Shown: positions 26,703-36,633, counted from the first letter of the stretch. The stretch: DNA of 64,000 nucleotides from an uncultured Prevotellaceae bacterium (GCA_902792635.1 CADBAG010000002.1:2918-66917); one strand, 5' to 3'. A program made the numbers and translations. Notes: a model not told the origin generated them from the letters alone.

Positions 26703-29082
26703 CGTCCTTTAAATACTTCACAGGATTACTCACCGCAACCGCATAACTATTCAAGACGACAGAGAGGCTGATGATTAGCAAGATCACCAATGTGACGACC
26801 AGGAACGGGATGGGCGTCAGCGTGATGCGCTGCGAGAAGTTCTGCAGCCACCAAACAGAGATCAGCCAGCCGCCGATGCATCCTACGACGACACTCGGCA
26901 CCGCCACTTTCATGATATCCCGGATAAACAATTCAAGGATGTCACGCACCGTAGCGCCGTTGACCTTGCGGATAGCAATCTCCTTGCTGCGTCGCGATAC
27001 CTCATCCATCGTGTAACCCACGAGACCGAAGAGCGCGATGACGAGCACGACGATACCTCCAATAAGGATTCCGTTGCGGAAGTTGCGCTGATTGATATAC
27101 TGATTGCCGTACTCCGTGGCATAACTTGTCAGCACCACTTTCTTTCCGGGGAACATCGTCTCGACCTTCTCACGGATGGTCTGCATCGACTGTGGCGTGA
27201 GCTCAGAGAGCTTCAGCAGCATGTCGCCCTGTACGCTCTTGGCATAGAAGACCATCGCCGGGCGAATGATTCTGCCCTGTGTCTGGCTGGCACTACCCAT
27301 CTGTACGGGGCGGAAGACACCAACGATGGTAAAGGTCTGGATAGGCTCGTGACCGGAGATATCGATCTGCTTGCCTACGACACCGTCTTTCCAACCAGTC
27401 AGTTTCTGCAACTTATCAGCAAAGTCGACATCCACCATCACCTGGCGGCACGAGTCACTGAGATCAGTGAACCACGTGCCTTGCTGAATCTTGATGTTCA
27501 ACAGCTTGAAGTAGTTGTCGTTGACCCAGTACATATCTTCTGCGTTGAACAACTGCTTGCTGTCACCCGGAAGCGTGACATCGTCTCCCGAGCCATACCA
27601 CTCTTCCAAAGGCAGATACTGTGCGGCACTGACCTGTTGAACACCCGGCATGCGCTGCAGCTCTGTCAGCGTGCGCTGGCGGTCGGTGCTCGTCGACCCT
27701 TGCACCGTGAGAATTGCCACATTATTATAATCGTAGCCCGGGTCGAGGTTCATCAGCTTGCCATACTGACTGTTGATGATCCACAACAAAGAGAGCATCA
27801 GCGCTACGATGGTGAACTGAACAGCAAGCACGCCCAACTTCCATTTACGCCGTGCGCTGACATAGCCTCGAAAGGCGACGGTCACAGGGATATGGTTATA
27901 GAGCCAGCCGGGAACAAAACCGCCGATGAACAAGACGATCAGTAAGATGACAACGAGGATCCACGCTCCTTTATTGAAAAGAAGTGAGGCGACGGGAACA
28001 GACAGGAAGTTCTCTGCCGCACCTTTACAGACGAAGATCAGTACGGCAGCGAGTAAAACAGAGAGAGAAACGCTCCACGCCGCCTCACGAAAGAGTAACT
28101 TATAAATATCAGAACGCTCAGCACCGAAGCATTTGCGTACCGCCATCTCCCGGCTCCGGCTTACCATGTTACCGATGACGATGAGCAGATAATTCATCAC
28201 TGAAGTGAAGAGCAGCACGAAGGCAACGATGGACAAGATCCATTTCATCATCTTCAAGTACGAGTCGCTTGTGTGGTCTTCGTTAGGCGTCACGAAGCTA
28301 TACGACATTTTCACACCTGCCTTCTGCATATCCTTGAGCGGATAGTTGTCCTGCATCATCTTCGCCACATAAGGCTGCAACTCGTCGGCCTTATGTCCTT
28401 TGGCGAGGCGGATAAAGGAACGGTAAGAGTCGTTGCCGACCCACATGTTACGGCCGTCATAGGTGAACTGCCCGATGGAGCAGAGGGAGAGATAGACACC
28501 GTCTCCATGCTGCGATGCTCTCCAAGGGAAAGCCTCGAAGACGCCACCGATGGTAAAGGTCACGCCCGGGGCACTATCGATGGTGAAGCGGCGCCCCACG
28601 ACATTGCCGCCGATAGTCTTGGCAAGGTCGGAACTGATCATGACATAGTTCTTGCGCGACAGCACTTCGTGCGGGTTGCCGGCAAGAATACGCTGAGGAA
28701 AGACATCGAAATAAGCACTGTCGGTCATCGTGATGTTCGACTCCACGGTCTTCTCGCCCTGCGCGTTGCCCGCCAACAGTTTGAGTTGTGTGTCGTTGCC
28801 CCACTCATAGAGGGCACGCGTGGCTGCCTCCACCATCGGCGCATAGTGCTTGATGCCCGGAGCGACGCCGCCCGACGTCTGGTCAAAAGTCTGTGCACCA
28901 GAGCCATTAGAGAATGTAGCATTCTCCTGAATGATATAGGTGCGGTCGGAGCCCGGGAAGTAAGTGTCGAAGGTCTGCTCAAAGTAGATCTCCGCAATGA
29001 TGACCGAGCTGATAGCCAGGCCCAAAGCGAGACACACGATCTTGGAAATCGAATGTTTTCCTTTCCGAAAGATATTATTCAT
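26698..29082 (-). CDS. FtsX/MacB-type ABC permease
   Basis: A 794-residue permease with two repeats of the MacB_PCD-FtsX architecture. There is an N-terminal membrane segment (about residues 18-40), a large periplasmic domain, and membrane groups near residues 280-425 and 670-780. Each group carries the family motif (SREMAVRKCFGAERSDIYKLL and SKEIAIRKVNGATVRDILEL, both given shortened to the core RKxxGA). Such double-length permeases are common in Bacteroidetes efflux operons, where they work with a MacB-like ATPase, a HlyD adaptor and TolC. Substrate unknown. Confidence 0.9.
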   Translation of the reverse strand: MNNIFRKGKHSISKIVCLALGLAISSVIIAEIYFEQTFDTYFPGSDRTYIIQENATFSNGSGAQTFDQTSGGVAPGIKHYAPMVEAATRALYEWGNDTQLKLLAGNAQGEKTVESNITMTDSAYFDVFPQRILAGNPHEVLSRKNYVMISSDLAKTIGGNVVGRRFTIDSAPGVTFTIGGVFEAFPWRASQHGDGVYLSLCSIGQFTYDGRNMWVGNDSYRSFIRLAKGHKADELQPYVAKMMQDNYPLKDMQKAGVKMSYSFVTPNEDHTSDSYLKMMKWILSIVAFVLLFTSVMNYLLIVIGNMVSRSREMAVRKCFGAERSDIYKLLFREAAWSVSLSVLLAAVLIFVCKGAAENFLSVPVASLLFNKGAWILVVILLIVLFIGGFVPGWLYNHIPVTVAFRGYVSARRKWKLGVLAVQFTIVALMLSLLWIINSQYGKLMNLDPGYDYNNVAILTVQGSTSTDRQRTLTELQRMPGVQQVSAAQYLPLEEWYGSGDDVTLPGDSKQLFNAEDMYWVNDNYFKLLNIKIQQGTWFTDLSDSCRQVMVDVDFADKLQKLTGWKDGVVGKQIDISGHEPIQTFTIVGVFRPVQMGSASQTQGRIIRPAMVFYAKSVQGDMLLKLSELTPQSMQTIREKVETMFPGKKVVLTSYATEYGNQYINQRNFRNGILIGGIVVLVIALFGLVGYTMDEVSRRSKEIAIRKVNGATVRDILELFIRDIMKVAVPSVVVGCIGGWLISVWWLQNFSQRITLTPIPFLVVTLVILLIISLSVVLNSYAVAVSNPVKYLKDE

Positions 29083-29104
29083 GTTGTCTAATTTTTATTG
29101 CTTT

Positions 29105-29405
29105 TCAGCTTTTCGGGTTGATGGGTTCATACAACCTCGAAGAGGTTGAACTTGGTTAGCCCCACGTGAGGCGCAGCCGAAACGTGGGGTGGTATTTAGC
29201 GCAGATGACCTGAATCCCGGCCTCGGAGAGGGCGAACATGGTTTTAACGCCCATCACCTATAACCAGCATCCCGCACATGTTCGCCCTCTTCGAGGCCGA
29301 CAGGTCAAGTTAAATCGCACAATCCAAACCCCAGGTTGCGTCGCTGCGCTCCTTACCTGGGGCTAACCATGTGCAACCTCTTCGAGGTTGTCCCATTGAT
29401 CAGCC
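29105..29405. repeat. Hairpin-mosaic repeat inside the efflux operon (locus R5)
   Basis: Lies between the two permease genes. Modules: CAACCTC/GAGGTTG at both ends, CCCCACGT/ACGTGGGG (about 29160-29190), GGCCTCGGAGAGGGCGAACATGG and its inverse, and CCCCAGGT/ACCTGGGG (about 29331-29363). Its left end CAGCTTTTCGGGTTGATGGG is shared with R6. Confidence 0.85.
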
Positions 29406-29423
29406 CAAAACCGGAAGAACCCA

Positions 29424-31817
29424 TTATTCTTGTTTGAGATTCACACTGGGGTTCTGTCTTGCCGCCCGCCTGCTCTGCATGAAGACAGCGAGGAAGCTTG
29501 CCAAGAACACCACAGCACCGGCGAAGAGGATCCACGGCCACCACACAGCACGGTGACTGTACTGGCTCACCCAACTGCTATAGAGCCACACTGCCAACGG
29601 CACGGCAATGACGAAAGCCACAAGCACATAACTCATGAACTGCCTGATGAGTCGCTTCTCGACGCCCGCGGAGGTAGAGCCGAAGACCTTGCGGATGGCT
29701 ATCTCCTTACGTCGTCCGTCTATATAATAAGTGGACATAGCGACGAGACCTAAGAGCGAGATGACGATGGCGATGATGGCAAAGAGACTCACAACCGTGG
29801 CGATGCGTGTCTCACCCTGATACTCGTCCTTAATCTGCTTGTCAAGGAAGAAATCGCTGAGGTCCAATGGTGAGTCGAAACACTTCTGGAAGAGCTCGCG
29901 TATTGCCTCGCAGCCTTTCACCTCATCGCCTTGCAGCTGGATAGCTGTTGCCCACTGGGAATAACGGAGGCTGTCTCCAACAATCGTCAGCACAACAGGG
30001 TGCTGCTCACTTTCTAAGCCACGCATGGTGAAGTCGGACAACACACCACTGATATTGAGGCGCTGGGGCACACCGTTGATTGTTTTGTAATAGAATCGAC
30101 TGTTCATCGGCAAGCCCTCCTCTGCAAGCATCTGCTTGTTGACATAGACCTCATTGTTGCTCGAATCACGCAAGCCGGTACGACTGATGACCTTCAGTCC
30201 GAACAGTTTCATGTAATGACTGTCACCCATCATCACCTGAGAAGAGATCGTAGTATGACCAATGGTGAATGTTGAGTTGTTGCCACCGTCAAGCGGCGTG
30301 CCATAGCAAGCTGACGCATCGGCAACCTCCGGTATCTGCTTCAATCCATCATACCAGGCATCCATCGCCTTCCGGTCATTATCTGAGGACGCAGGTCCAC
30401 CAGAACCGATAGGTATCTTCAGAATATCGTGTGTGTTATAGCCACGAGGTAAATGGATCATGTAATGGATCTGCGCGGACATGGCAAAAGCCACGGCGAT
30501 CAGCACGATGGTACACACATTCTGCACAATGATGAACGCTTGCGATAAGCGCTGGTGCGTATGGAAATGGAACGTGCCACGGACAATGTCAATGGGCTTC
30601 ACCTGACTGATAACGGTTGCGGGAAGTACACCCGACGCCAAGCCTAACAACAAGGTGAAGAGGACAAGTAGCGCGATGCCCAAGGGTGAAGCAAGCAGCG
30701 ACAATTCAAGGTCGGTATCAAGCAACTTATCGGTATAAGGCACTGCCGCCCAAGCCAACAGCAACGCGATAATCATCGAACAAGCGCAAAGTAACAGACT
30801 CTCACAGATGAGTCGGTTCACGACATTGCGGTGACTGGCACCCACGAGGCGGCGCATCGCCATCTCGCGTGCCCGCTTGTCGCTGATAGCATTCGTCAGG
30901 TTGACATAGTTGAACACGGCGAAGAGCAGGATGACGAGGCCTACGGCAAAAAGCACATTGACAATGCGCACGTCGCCACGACGAAGACCGGCACTGGCAT
31001 CCAACTTCGAGAAATAATACTTGCTGAGCGGTGTCAGTGTGGTATGGGTCTCGATATCACCGCCTTGGAAGATCCAGAAGAACTGCTGCTGATACTGATC
31101 CATGTCACTGAGTTTACTCTCTAAGTGAGCACCCGGACGTTCAAGGAAGAGCACCTCTGCACCCGTGGCATTGCTCATATTTTCATCGGTCAAAAAAGGA
31201 TTAAGAAGTTCCGTTGTCTCAAACCTCACAAAGACATCTGCCTCCGGGATGCTCGAATGCCTGATTGCCGGGATCACGCCCGTAACCCGGAACTTCAGCC
31301 TCCCCTCCATATTGAGCTGCTTGCCCATGGCTGCCTCGGGCGATCCGAAATAGCGGCGGGCAAAGTCATCGGTAACGACAGCGTCATTGCGGTCGTTGAG
31401 TGCTGTGCGAGCATTGCCAAGGACCATCGGGATATCGAGCATTGTGAAGAATGTGCTGTCAACGAACAAGGTGGGATACGATGTACGGTTGTTGTCCTTG
31501 ACAAACCCCATTTCCGTGTTGCCTTTGCCACCAAAGATAGCGCACGAACTCTCTATCTCGGGGTAGCGCGACTTGAAATGCTGTTGAAGCCGCCAGTGAC
31601 CACCACTCGTCAAACTCTTGGTAGCGCCACGGTGCATGTCAAGGCCATAGACGAGGATACGGTCTGCCTTTGGATACTGGGAGTTGACATGATACTCCTG
31701 CCAGGTGTAGACGCCGATGAGGATGACGAACATCATCGAGAGGCTTAAGCCCAACACGTTGATGGCGGTATAGCCTTTGTTGCGGCTCAGGAATGTGAAA
31801 TAGCTCTTCAAATACAT
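29424..31817 (-). CDS. FtsX/MacB-type ABC permease
   Basis: A 797-residue permease similar in layout to the one at 26698-29082. The N-terminal membrane segment starts at about residue 20 (NVLGLSLSMMFVILIGVYTW), a large periplasmic domain follows, and membrane groups lie near residues 280-430 and 670-770. The conserved cores are REMAMRRLVGASHRNVVNRL and KEIAIRKVFGSTSAGVEKRL. It begins 16 bp after the HlyD gene and must dimerise with the other permease or with itself over the ATPase. Substrate unknown. Confidence 0.9.
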   Translation of the reverse strand: MYLKSYFTFLSRNKGYTAINVLGLSLSMMFVILIGVYTWQEYHVNSQYPKADRILVYGLDMHRGATKSLTSGGHWRLQQHFKSRYPEIESSCAIFGGKGNTEMGFVKDNNRTSYPTLFVDSTFFTMLDIPMVLGNARTALNDRNDAVVTDDFARRYFGSPEAAMGKQLNMEGRLKFRVTGVIPAIRHSSIPEADVFVRFETTELLNPFLTDENMSNATGAEVLFLERPGAHLESKLSDMDQYQQQFFWIFQGGDIETHTTLTPLSKYYFSKLDASAGLRRGDVRIVNVLFAVGLVILLFAVFNYVNLTNAISDKRAREMAMRRLVGASHRNVVNRLICESLLLCACSMIIALLLAWAAVPYTDKLLDTDLELSLLASPLGIALLVLFTLLLGLASGVLPATVISQVKPIDIVRGTFHFHTHQRLSQAFIIVQNVCTIVLIAVAFAMSAQIHYMIHLPRGYNTHDILKIPIGSGGPASSDNDRKAMDAWYDGLKQIPEVADASACYGTPLDGGNNSTFTIGHTTISSQVMMGDSHYMKLFGLKVISRTGLRDSSNNEVYVNKQMLAEEGLPMNSRFYYKTINGVPQRLNISGVLSDFTMRGLESEQHPVVLTIVGDSLRYSQWATAIQLQGDEVKGCEAIRELFQKCFDSPLDLSDFFLDKQIKDEYQGETRIATVVSLFAIIAIVISLLGLVAMSTYYIDGRRKEIAIRKVFGSTSAGVEKRLIRQFMSYVLVAFVIAVPLAVWLYSSWVSQYSHRAVWWPWILFAGAVVFLASFLAVFMQSRRAARQNPSVNLKQE

Positions 31818-31833
31818 ATCGCTCTATATCTTA

Positions 31834-33090
31834 TTATTTCCCTATATCCAACACCTTATAATCCTTATACGCCTCGTAACCGGAGACGATAACCTTCTCG
31901 CCCGGTTGCAGGCCTTCTAACACCTCGTAATACTGTGGGTTCTGACGGCCGATGGTGATGTTGCGGCGATAGGCTTTCTTGCCATCCCTGTCGAGGACGA
32001 AGATCCACTGGCCTCCCGTGACACTGTAGAAGGTGCCTTTCGGGATGAGCACAGCACGCTTCGACTCACCCAACTGCAGGTCGACATAATAGGTCTGGCC
32101 TGTCCGGATGTTCGCTGGGCGCGGACCATGGAAAACGAAGTCGATCTTGAACCGTCCATCGCGCACCTCGGGATAGACCTTGCGCACGGTGAGCTGATAC
32201 TTCTTGCCGTTCCGTTCAAAGGTAGCGGAAAGACCGGGATGCACGCGGTCGATATAATGCTCATCGACCTGCGCCTCGACCTTGAAGTCGCTCAGGTCAT
32301 TGATGACACCAATGTTCTGACCCGGCTGGATATTCTGTCCGAGTTCGACGTCAAGCAACCCTATCTCACCATCTATGGTGGCCCGCACGTCGAGCTTTGC
32401 CTTCCGCTCGCGGACGAGCTGCACATTCTTCTGCATCGAGGCGAGGTTGTCCGCCATCTGAGCCATCTGAGCACGCCGCATCTGCGTGCTCTTGCTCAGC
32501 CGTTGCTGGATGAGTGCATTCTTCTCACGCGCGAGCTCATAGTCCTCCTTCGCCTTGAGGTAATCCTCGCGAGAGTTGAGCTGCTCCTGCTGCAACTGTG
32601 TCTGGTGCTGATAGGCACGGTGCTTAGCCTTGACATCCATGGCATACTGCGCTGCCTCATTGCGGTTGTTGAGTTGGTCCTGCTCCAACGACAGTTCGGT
32701 GTTGCGAAGCATATCCTGTTTCTCTGCGAGCTCGCTCTCGGCATTGAGAATCTCTAAGTCGAGGTTGGAGTTACTGAGCCGCACGATGACGTCGCCCTTA
32801 TGGACGTGTGCGCCTTCATCTACCACTTTCTGCAACACGACACCACCTTCTTCCGGAGAGATCTGAACGACCTGGATAGGCACCACATTGCCGTCCACGG
32901 AGACGTAGTCGTCAAACTGTCCGTCAGTAACGTCACCAATACTCAGGCCACGCGGGTCGACTTTCAAAGAAGAGGTGAAGTTACCAAGTCCGAGCCACAC
33001 AAGGACGGCAACAAGCACAACGCCACCGCCGATCCACGGCCAGTATTTCTTCGGAAGAAGATAATTCTTATGTTTGATTTGTATATCCAT
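31834..33090 (-). CDS. HlyD/MacA-type periplasmic adaptor of the efflux operon
   Basis: The 418-residue protein has one N-terminal membrane anchor (WIGGGVVLVAVLVWLGL, about residues 19-36). A lipoyl/barrel-sandwich half follows (VVLQKVVDEGAHVHKGDVIV near 85), then a long coiled-coil hairpin (about 110-235), the second lipoyl half (ATIDGEIGLLDVELGQNIQPG) and C-terminal beta-barrel domains. It links the inner-membrane permeases to TolC. It lies 5 bp after the TolC gene. Confidence 0.92.
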   Translation of the reverse strand: MDIQIKHKNYLLPKKYWPWIGGGVVLVAVLVWLGLGNFTSSLKVDPRGLSIGDVTDGQFDDYVSVDGNVVPIQVVQISPEEGGVVLQKVVDEGAHVHKGDVIVRLSNSNLDLEILNAESELAEKQDMLRNTELSLEQDQLNNRNEAAQYAMDVKAKHRAYQHQTQLQQEQLNSREDYLKAKEDYELAREKNALIQQRLSKSTQMRRAQMAQMADNLASMQKNVQLVRERKAKLDVRATIDGEIGLLDVELGQNIQPGQNIGVINDLSDFKVEAQVDEHYIDRVHPGLSATFERNGKKYQLTVRKVYPEVRDGRFKIDFVFHGPRPANIRTGQTYYVDLQLGESKRAVLIPKGTFYSVTGGQWIFVLDRDGKKAYRRNITIGRQNPQYYEVLEGLQPGEKVIVSGYEAYKDYKVLDIGK

Positions 33091-33095
33091 ATCGC

Positions 33096-34397
33096 TTATT
33101 TATAAAGAGGTTTTCCATGATAATAATCCACGAGGCGTTGCTTCAACCCATAAAGCAACTGCGTCTGAAGGAGTTTGATGCGACTCTCCAACAACGTCTG
33201 CGCTGCTGTGTGGAGGTCAAAGGTGGAGAGCATGCCTTCTTCATACTTGCGTGAGGAGAGATGATAAGCAAGCGAGTCGGAGATTACCTTTGCCTCCATC
33301 TGCGCCACTTCCTGCTCGTAACCATCCTTGTCGGTCTCAGCCTGCACGATGTCGTCCTGCAACTTGCGGCGTGCATCATCGGCATCGAGCACTGCTTTCT
33401 GCCACTCGCTCTTCGCACGCCGGGCTGAGCGCCAACGGCTCGGTGTGAAAATAGGGATACTAAGCGTCATGTAGACATATTCACCCATGTTGTTGTGGAA
33501 CTGTGAACCGAAACTCGCTGCATCAGAGCCTTGTGTGAGGTTGCGATAATAGCTTGTCTGGACACCTCCACCAAGTGTCAGTTTCGGCAACAGATTGCCT
33601 TTCTCTATGAGCCAGGCATACTTGAGGTCCGCAGCTTTCTGCTCCGCCAACTGCACGGTGGGATTGATACACCTATTTATATTAATGTCTTGAACAGCCT
33701 CAATCGACTGTGGATTGACGGTGAGCGCCAAGGTATCTGCCATTGGATAATGCATCTCACTCTTCAGAGCCAGCAACGTCAGGCGAGCCTGATTCTGCTG
33801 ATGCAAGAGGTTGTATTCATCTTCCTTCACCTGACTCTCCATCTGCACCACGTCGGGGCGTGACTTCTCGCCCATCTCAAAAAGGCGCTGGGTCTTGTGA
33901 AGGAGTGCCTTGCTGTCCGCCAACTTCTCTTCAGTTAAGGCAACGCTTTTGGCATTGTACACGGCATCAACAAACTTCGTCATCACATTGATCGCCTTGT
34001 CATCGGCTGCTTTCTGATAAGCGGTAGCCGATTGCTCGCGAGCATTCTTCGCGCGCTTGAAAGCGTTGAGTGTCTGACCGCCATCAAAGACAGCGAGAGA
34101 GGCCTCAACCGTGTAGTAGTTATTAAAGGTGGTGATGGTGTTATAAGTATTGGTCTCCGGATCAATATTACGACCCCAGGCATACTGGCCGCTGACCTCA
34201 CCCACGACCGTGGGCAGGAGGTCGAGCTTCGCTGTCTTCTCGTCGTAGCTGCTCTGCCGTTGCTCTATCCGCGCCCGACCGAGGTCATTGCTGTGGGCGA
34301 TGGCGTAGGCAATGCAACTGTCGACAGTCCAAGGTTGTTGGGCCCGCACCGTTAAGGCTATCGCCAACATCCAGATTATAATCGTTATCTTTCTCAT
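33096..34397 (-). CDS. TolC-family outer membrane efflux protein
   Basis: The 433-residue product has a signal peptide (MRKITIIIWMLAIALTVRAQ) followed directly by WTVDSCIAYAIAHSNDL, the usual TolC start. It has two long coiled-coil helical repeats (about residues 150-225 and 330-420) and aromatic strand segments. It is the first gene of the operon and supplies the outer-membrane exit channel. ATG 34397 is chosen because it gives the signal peptide and sits about 18 bp after the predicted sigma-54 start site; the longer frame to 34454 runs back through that promoter. Confidence 0.93.
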   Translation of the reverse strand: MRKITIIIWMLAIALTVRAQQPWTVDSCIAYAIAHSNDLGRARIEQRQSSYDEKTAKLDLLPTVVGEVSGQYAWGRNIDPETNTYNTITTFNNYYTVEASLAVFDGGQTLNAFKRAKNAREQSATAYQKAADDKAINVMTKFVDAVYNAKSVALTEEKLADSKALLHKTQRLFEMGEKSRPDVVQMESQVKEDEYNLLHQQNQARLTLLALKSEMHYPMADTLALTVNPQSIEAVQDININRCINPTVQLAEQKAADLKYAWLIEKGNLLPKLTLGGGVQTSYYRNLTQGSDAASFGSQFHNNMGEYVYMTLSIPIFTPSRWRSARRAKSEWQKAVLDADDARRKLQDDIVQAETDKDGYEQEVAQMEAKVISDSLAYHLSSRKYEEGMLSTFDLHTAAQTLLESRIKLLQTQLLYGLKQRLVDYYHGKPLYK

Positions 34398-34425
34398 TCG
34401 TTTATCTTTCTTTTGCCTTAATACG

Positions 34426-34441
34426 TGCCAAAGGCGTGCCA
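34426..34441 (-). promoter_or_regulatory. Sigma-54 (-24/-12) promoter of the efflux operon
   Basis: On the minus strand TGGCACGCCTTTGGCA differs from the consensus TGGCAC-N5-TTGCA at one base and keeps the invariant GG-N10-GC spacing. The start would be near 34415, 18 bp before the TolC ATG. No TAnnTTTG box is seen here. Confidence 0.65.
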
Positions 34442-34496
34442 AAAAGATAAACATCTTATTATTAGGCTTTTAATATATTACGCTCCTAAGCGCGCT

Positions 34497-34533
34497 GTCC
34501 AATAATTAGACATCCGTTGTCTAATTATTGGAC
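34497..34533. promoter_or_regulatory. Perfect 16-bp inverted repeat, probable enhancer site of the sigma-54 promoter
   Basis: GTCCAATAATTAGACA (34497-34512) and its exact complement (34518-34533) flank a 5-bp spacer. The centre is about 100 bp upstream of the expected start, where NtrC-type activators bind. Confidence 0.65.
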
Positions 34534-34555
34534 GGGAGCACCATACTTATAAGGC

Positions 34556-34832
34556 TCTTCAGCTTTTCGGGTTGATGGGTAACAACCTCGAAGAGGTTGA
34601 ACATGGTTAGCCCCACGTGAGGCGAAGCCGAAACGTGGGGTTGTGGACGGAGTGAATGACCTGAAAACCGGCCTCGAAGAGGGCGAACATGGTTTAATAA
34701 CAAGCATCTCGTCCATGTTCGCCCTCTTCGAGGCCGACAGGTCAAGTGTACCCGCCCGATACAAACCCCAGGTTGCGTCGCTCCGCTCCTTACCTGGGGC
34801 TAACCATGTTCAACCTCTTCGAGGTTGTCTCC
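34556..34832. repeat. Hairpin-mosaic repeat (locus R6)
   Basis: Shares the CAGCTTTTCGGGTTGATGGG left end with R5. It contains CAACCTC/GAGGTTG at both ends, CCCCACGT/ACGTGGGG, the GGCCTCGAAGAGGGCGAACATGG module with its inverse, and CCCCAGGT/ACCTGGGG. Confidence 0.85.
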
Positions 34833-34860
34833 CTAAATCAATCCGACATCCCAAAGATAT

Positions 34861-36633
34861 TTATATTTTCTCAATCTTCAGCGTCTGATCGCAATAATCC
34901 GTCACTGCAAGGCGATGGGTGATAAAGATGACGGTACGCTTCTTATTGGAAAGAATATTGCGAAGCAACTGCTTCTCTGTCTCTGGGTCAAGGGCTGACG
35001 TAGCTTCATCCAACAACAATACGGGACGGTTACGGAGCAAGGCACGGGCAATGGCAATGCGCTGTGCCTGACCTTCAGACAATCCGGTGCCTTGTTCGCC
35101 ACAGAGCGTGTCGAGACCATCATGCTCACTGAAGAGGAAGTCAGCACAACTCATGTGCAAGGCCTCCGTCATCTCCTCATCAGTAGCATTGAGTTTACCG
35201 AGCCGCAGATTATCACGCACGGAGCCACTCAACAATGTATTTCCTTGTGGCACATACGAGAGGTTGCAACGCGTCAACGGGGAGATAGGGGTGACGAAGG
35301 TGGTAGATGCGGGATGTTGGGTGGCAACATTATGCAATGCGCGCCGCTGTCTTCTGTTTCCTGTCTTCTTTATTCTTTCTTCCTTGTTCTTTAGCGAAGC
35401 GTAGATAACGGCCTGCCCACCCTTCGGCTGAATCAGCCCGAGGATGATGCGGATAAGCGTTGTCTTGCCCGCACCCGTCTCACCAAGCACTGCCGTACAG
35501 GTACCCGGCTTGAAGTCGAAACTCAGGTCGTGGAGCACTTCATCGCCATCACCGTCGTCGTAGGCATAAGACACATGCTCCAAGCGGATGCCACATGGAG
35601 GCTCCATGACGACAGGCTCACCCTGCTCATCCAACGGATTTTCCTCCAACTCCATCAGTCGTTCGGCGGCCGTGAAGACAGAGACAAAGGCAGGCACAAG
35701 CTTCGTGAGACTGCGCGCCGGACTCTGGATGCGGTTGACCAACTGCAGGAAAGCAGTCATGCCGCCAAAGGTGAGGGAGTGGGAAGCCATGCGCACGGCG
35801 GCCCAGAGGAACGCCACGAGGTAACCGACGGCAAAGCCCATGTTCAGAACCGTGTTGCTGAAGACGGAGAACACGGTGCGACGCACCACTTTATGACGAA
35901 GGATGCTCTGCGAATGCTCGAGCCGGTCGATCATCATGTCCTCACTCTCCAAAGTCTTGATGAGCATGCGGTGCTGGATGGTCTCCTGGAGAGCACTCTG
36001 TACCCGCGAGTCCTCCGTGCGCACATCTTTCGTCAACTTACGCATCTGCGAGACATAGATCTTACTGACGGCCACAAAGACCGGGATGATCGCCACGGTG
36101 ATAAGTGCCAGCCATGGGTCCATCGCAAAGAGGTAACAGAAAGCGCCAATGAACATGGCGAGGATGGACAGCGTGTTAGGGATAGTCTGTGTGAGGAAGT
36201 CGACGACATTCGCCACATCAAACTCCAAACGGTTGAGCACGTCACCGGAGTGGTAACGCTCCCGCCCGTGCCATTGCGAGCGAAGGATGCGGTCGAGTAT
36301 GCGCTGCTGCATACGGTTCTGTGCCTTGATGCCGAGCAGATTCTGCACCCATGTACTGCTGATACTGAGCAGGAAATCGAGCAGGATAAGGATGCCCATC
36401 ACGGCGACAGCCCAATAGAGATTGCCTTTCGAAACGCCACTCGCCACATCAATGGCATGCTGCACCGCACTGACCTGCGCCAAAGACACGACGACCGACA
36501 GCAAGCCGATCACCGCATTGAGGCAAGCCTGAAGTCGGTTGCCACGCCATGCGTGCCACAGCCAGCGCAGGATCTCCCGCGTCTGGTACTTCGACTTTTG
36601 GATCTTTAGTGCGTTTCTTACATAACCGAGCAT
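34861..36633 (-). CDS. ABC exporter half-transporter (membrane and ATPase domains fused)
   Basis: A 590-residue protein. Residues about 30-310 form a six-segment ABC exporter membrane domain, followed by the ATPase: Walker A LGETGAGKTTLIRI near residue 390, signature LSEGQAQRIAIARA near 520, Walker B PVLLLDEATSALDP and ITHR switch. Between Walker A and the Q-loop (CNLSYVPQGN) lies an extra stretch of about 45 residues (about 410-454) starting YASLKNKEERIKKTGNRRQR, largely encoded by the TTCTTTATTC simple repeat. This position is unusual and may affect activity. ATG 36633 lies inside the spacing after nadK, 13 bp from its stop, so the two are co-transcribed. Substrate unknown. Confidence 0.88.
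   Translation of the reverse strand: MLGYVRNALKIQKSKYQTREILRWLWHAWRGNRLQACLNAVIGLLSVVVSLAQVSAVQHAIDVASGVSKGNLYWAVAVMGILILLDFLLSISSTWVQNLLGIKAQNRMQQRILDRILRSQWHGRERYHSGDVLNRLEFDVANVVDFLTQTIPNTLSILAMFIGAFCYLFAMDPWLALITVAIIPVFVAVSKIYVSQMRKLTKDVRTEDSRVQSALQETIQHRMLIKTLESEDMMIDRLEHSQSILRHKVVRRTVFSVFSNTVLNMGFAVGYLVAFLWAAVRMASHSLTFGGMTAFLQLVNRIQSPARSLTKLVPAFVSVFTAAERLMELEENPLDEQGEPVVMEPPCGIRLEHVSYAYDDGDGDEVLHDLSFDFKPGTCTAVLGETGAGKTTLIRIILGLIQPKGGQAVIYASLKNKEERIKKTGNRRQRRALHNVATQHPASTTFVTPISPLTRCNLSYVPQGNTLLSGSVRDNLRLGKLNATDEEMTEALHMSCADFLFSEHDGLDTLCGEQGTGLSEGQAQRIAIARALLRNRPVLLLDEATSALDPETEKQLLRNILSNKKRTVIFITHRLAVTDYCDQTLKIEKI
35347..35402. repeat. TTCTTTATTC simple repeat inside the ABC exporter gene
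   Basis: A TCTTCTTTATTC/TTCTTCC..TTCTTTAGCGAAGCG stretch, the same element as in porU. On the coding strand it gives ASLKNKEERIKK, also found in PorU (NASLKNKEERIKN). Confidence 0.75.
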
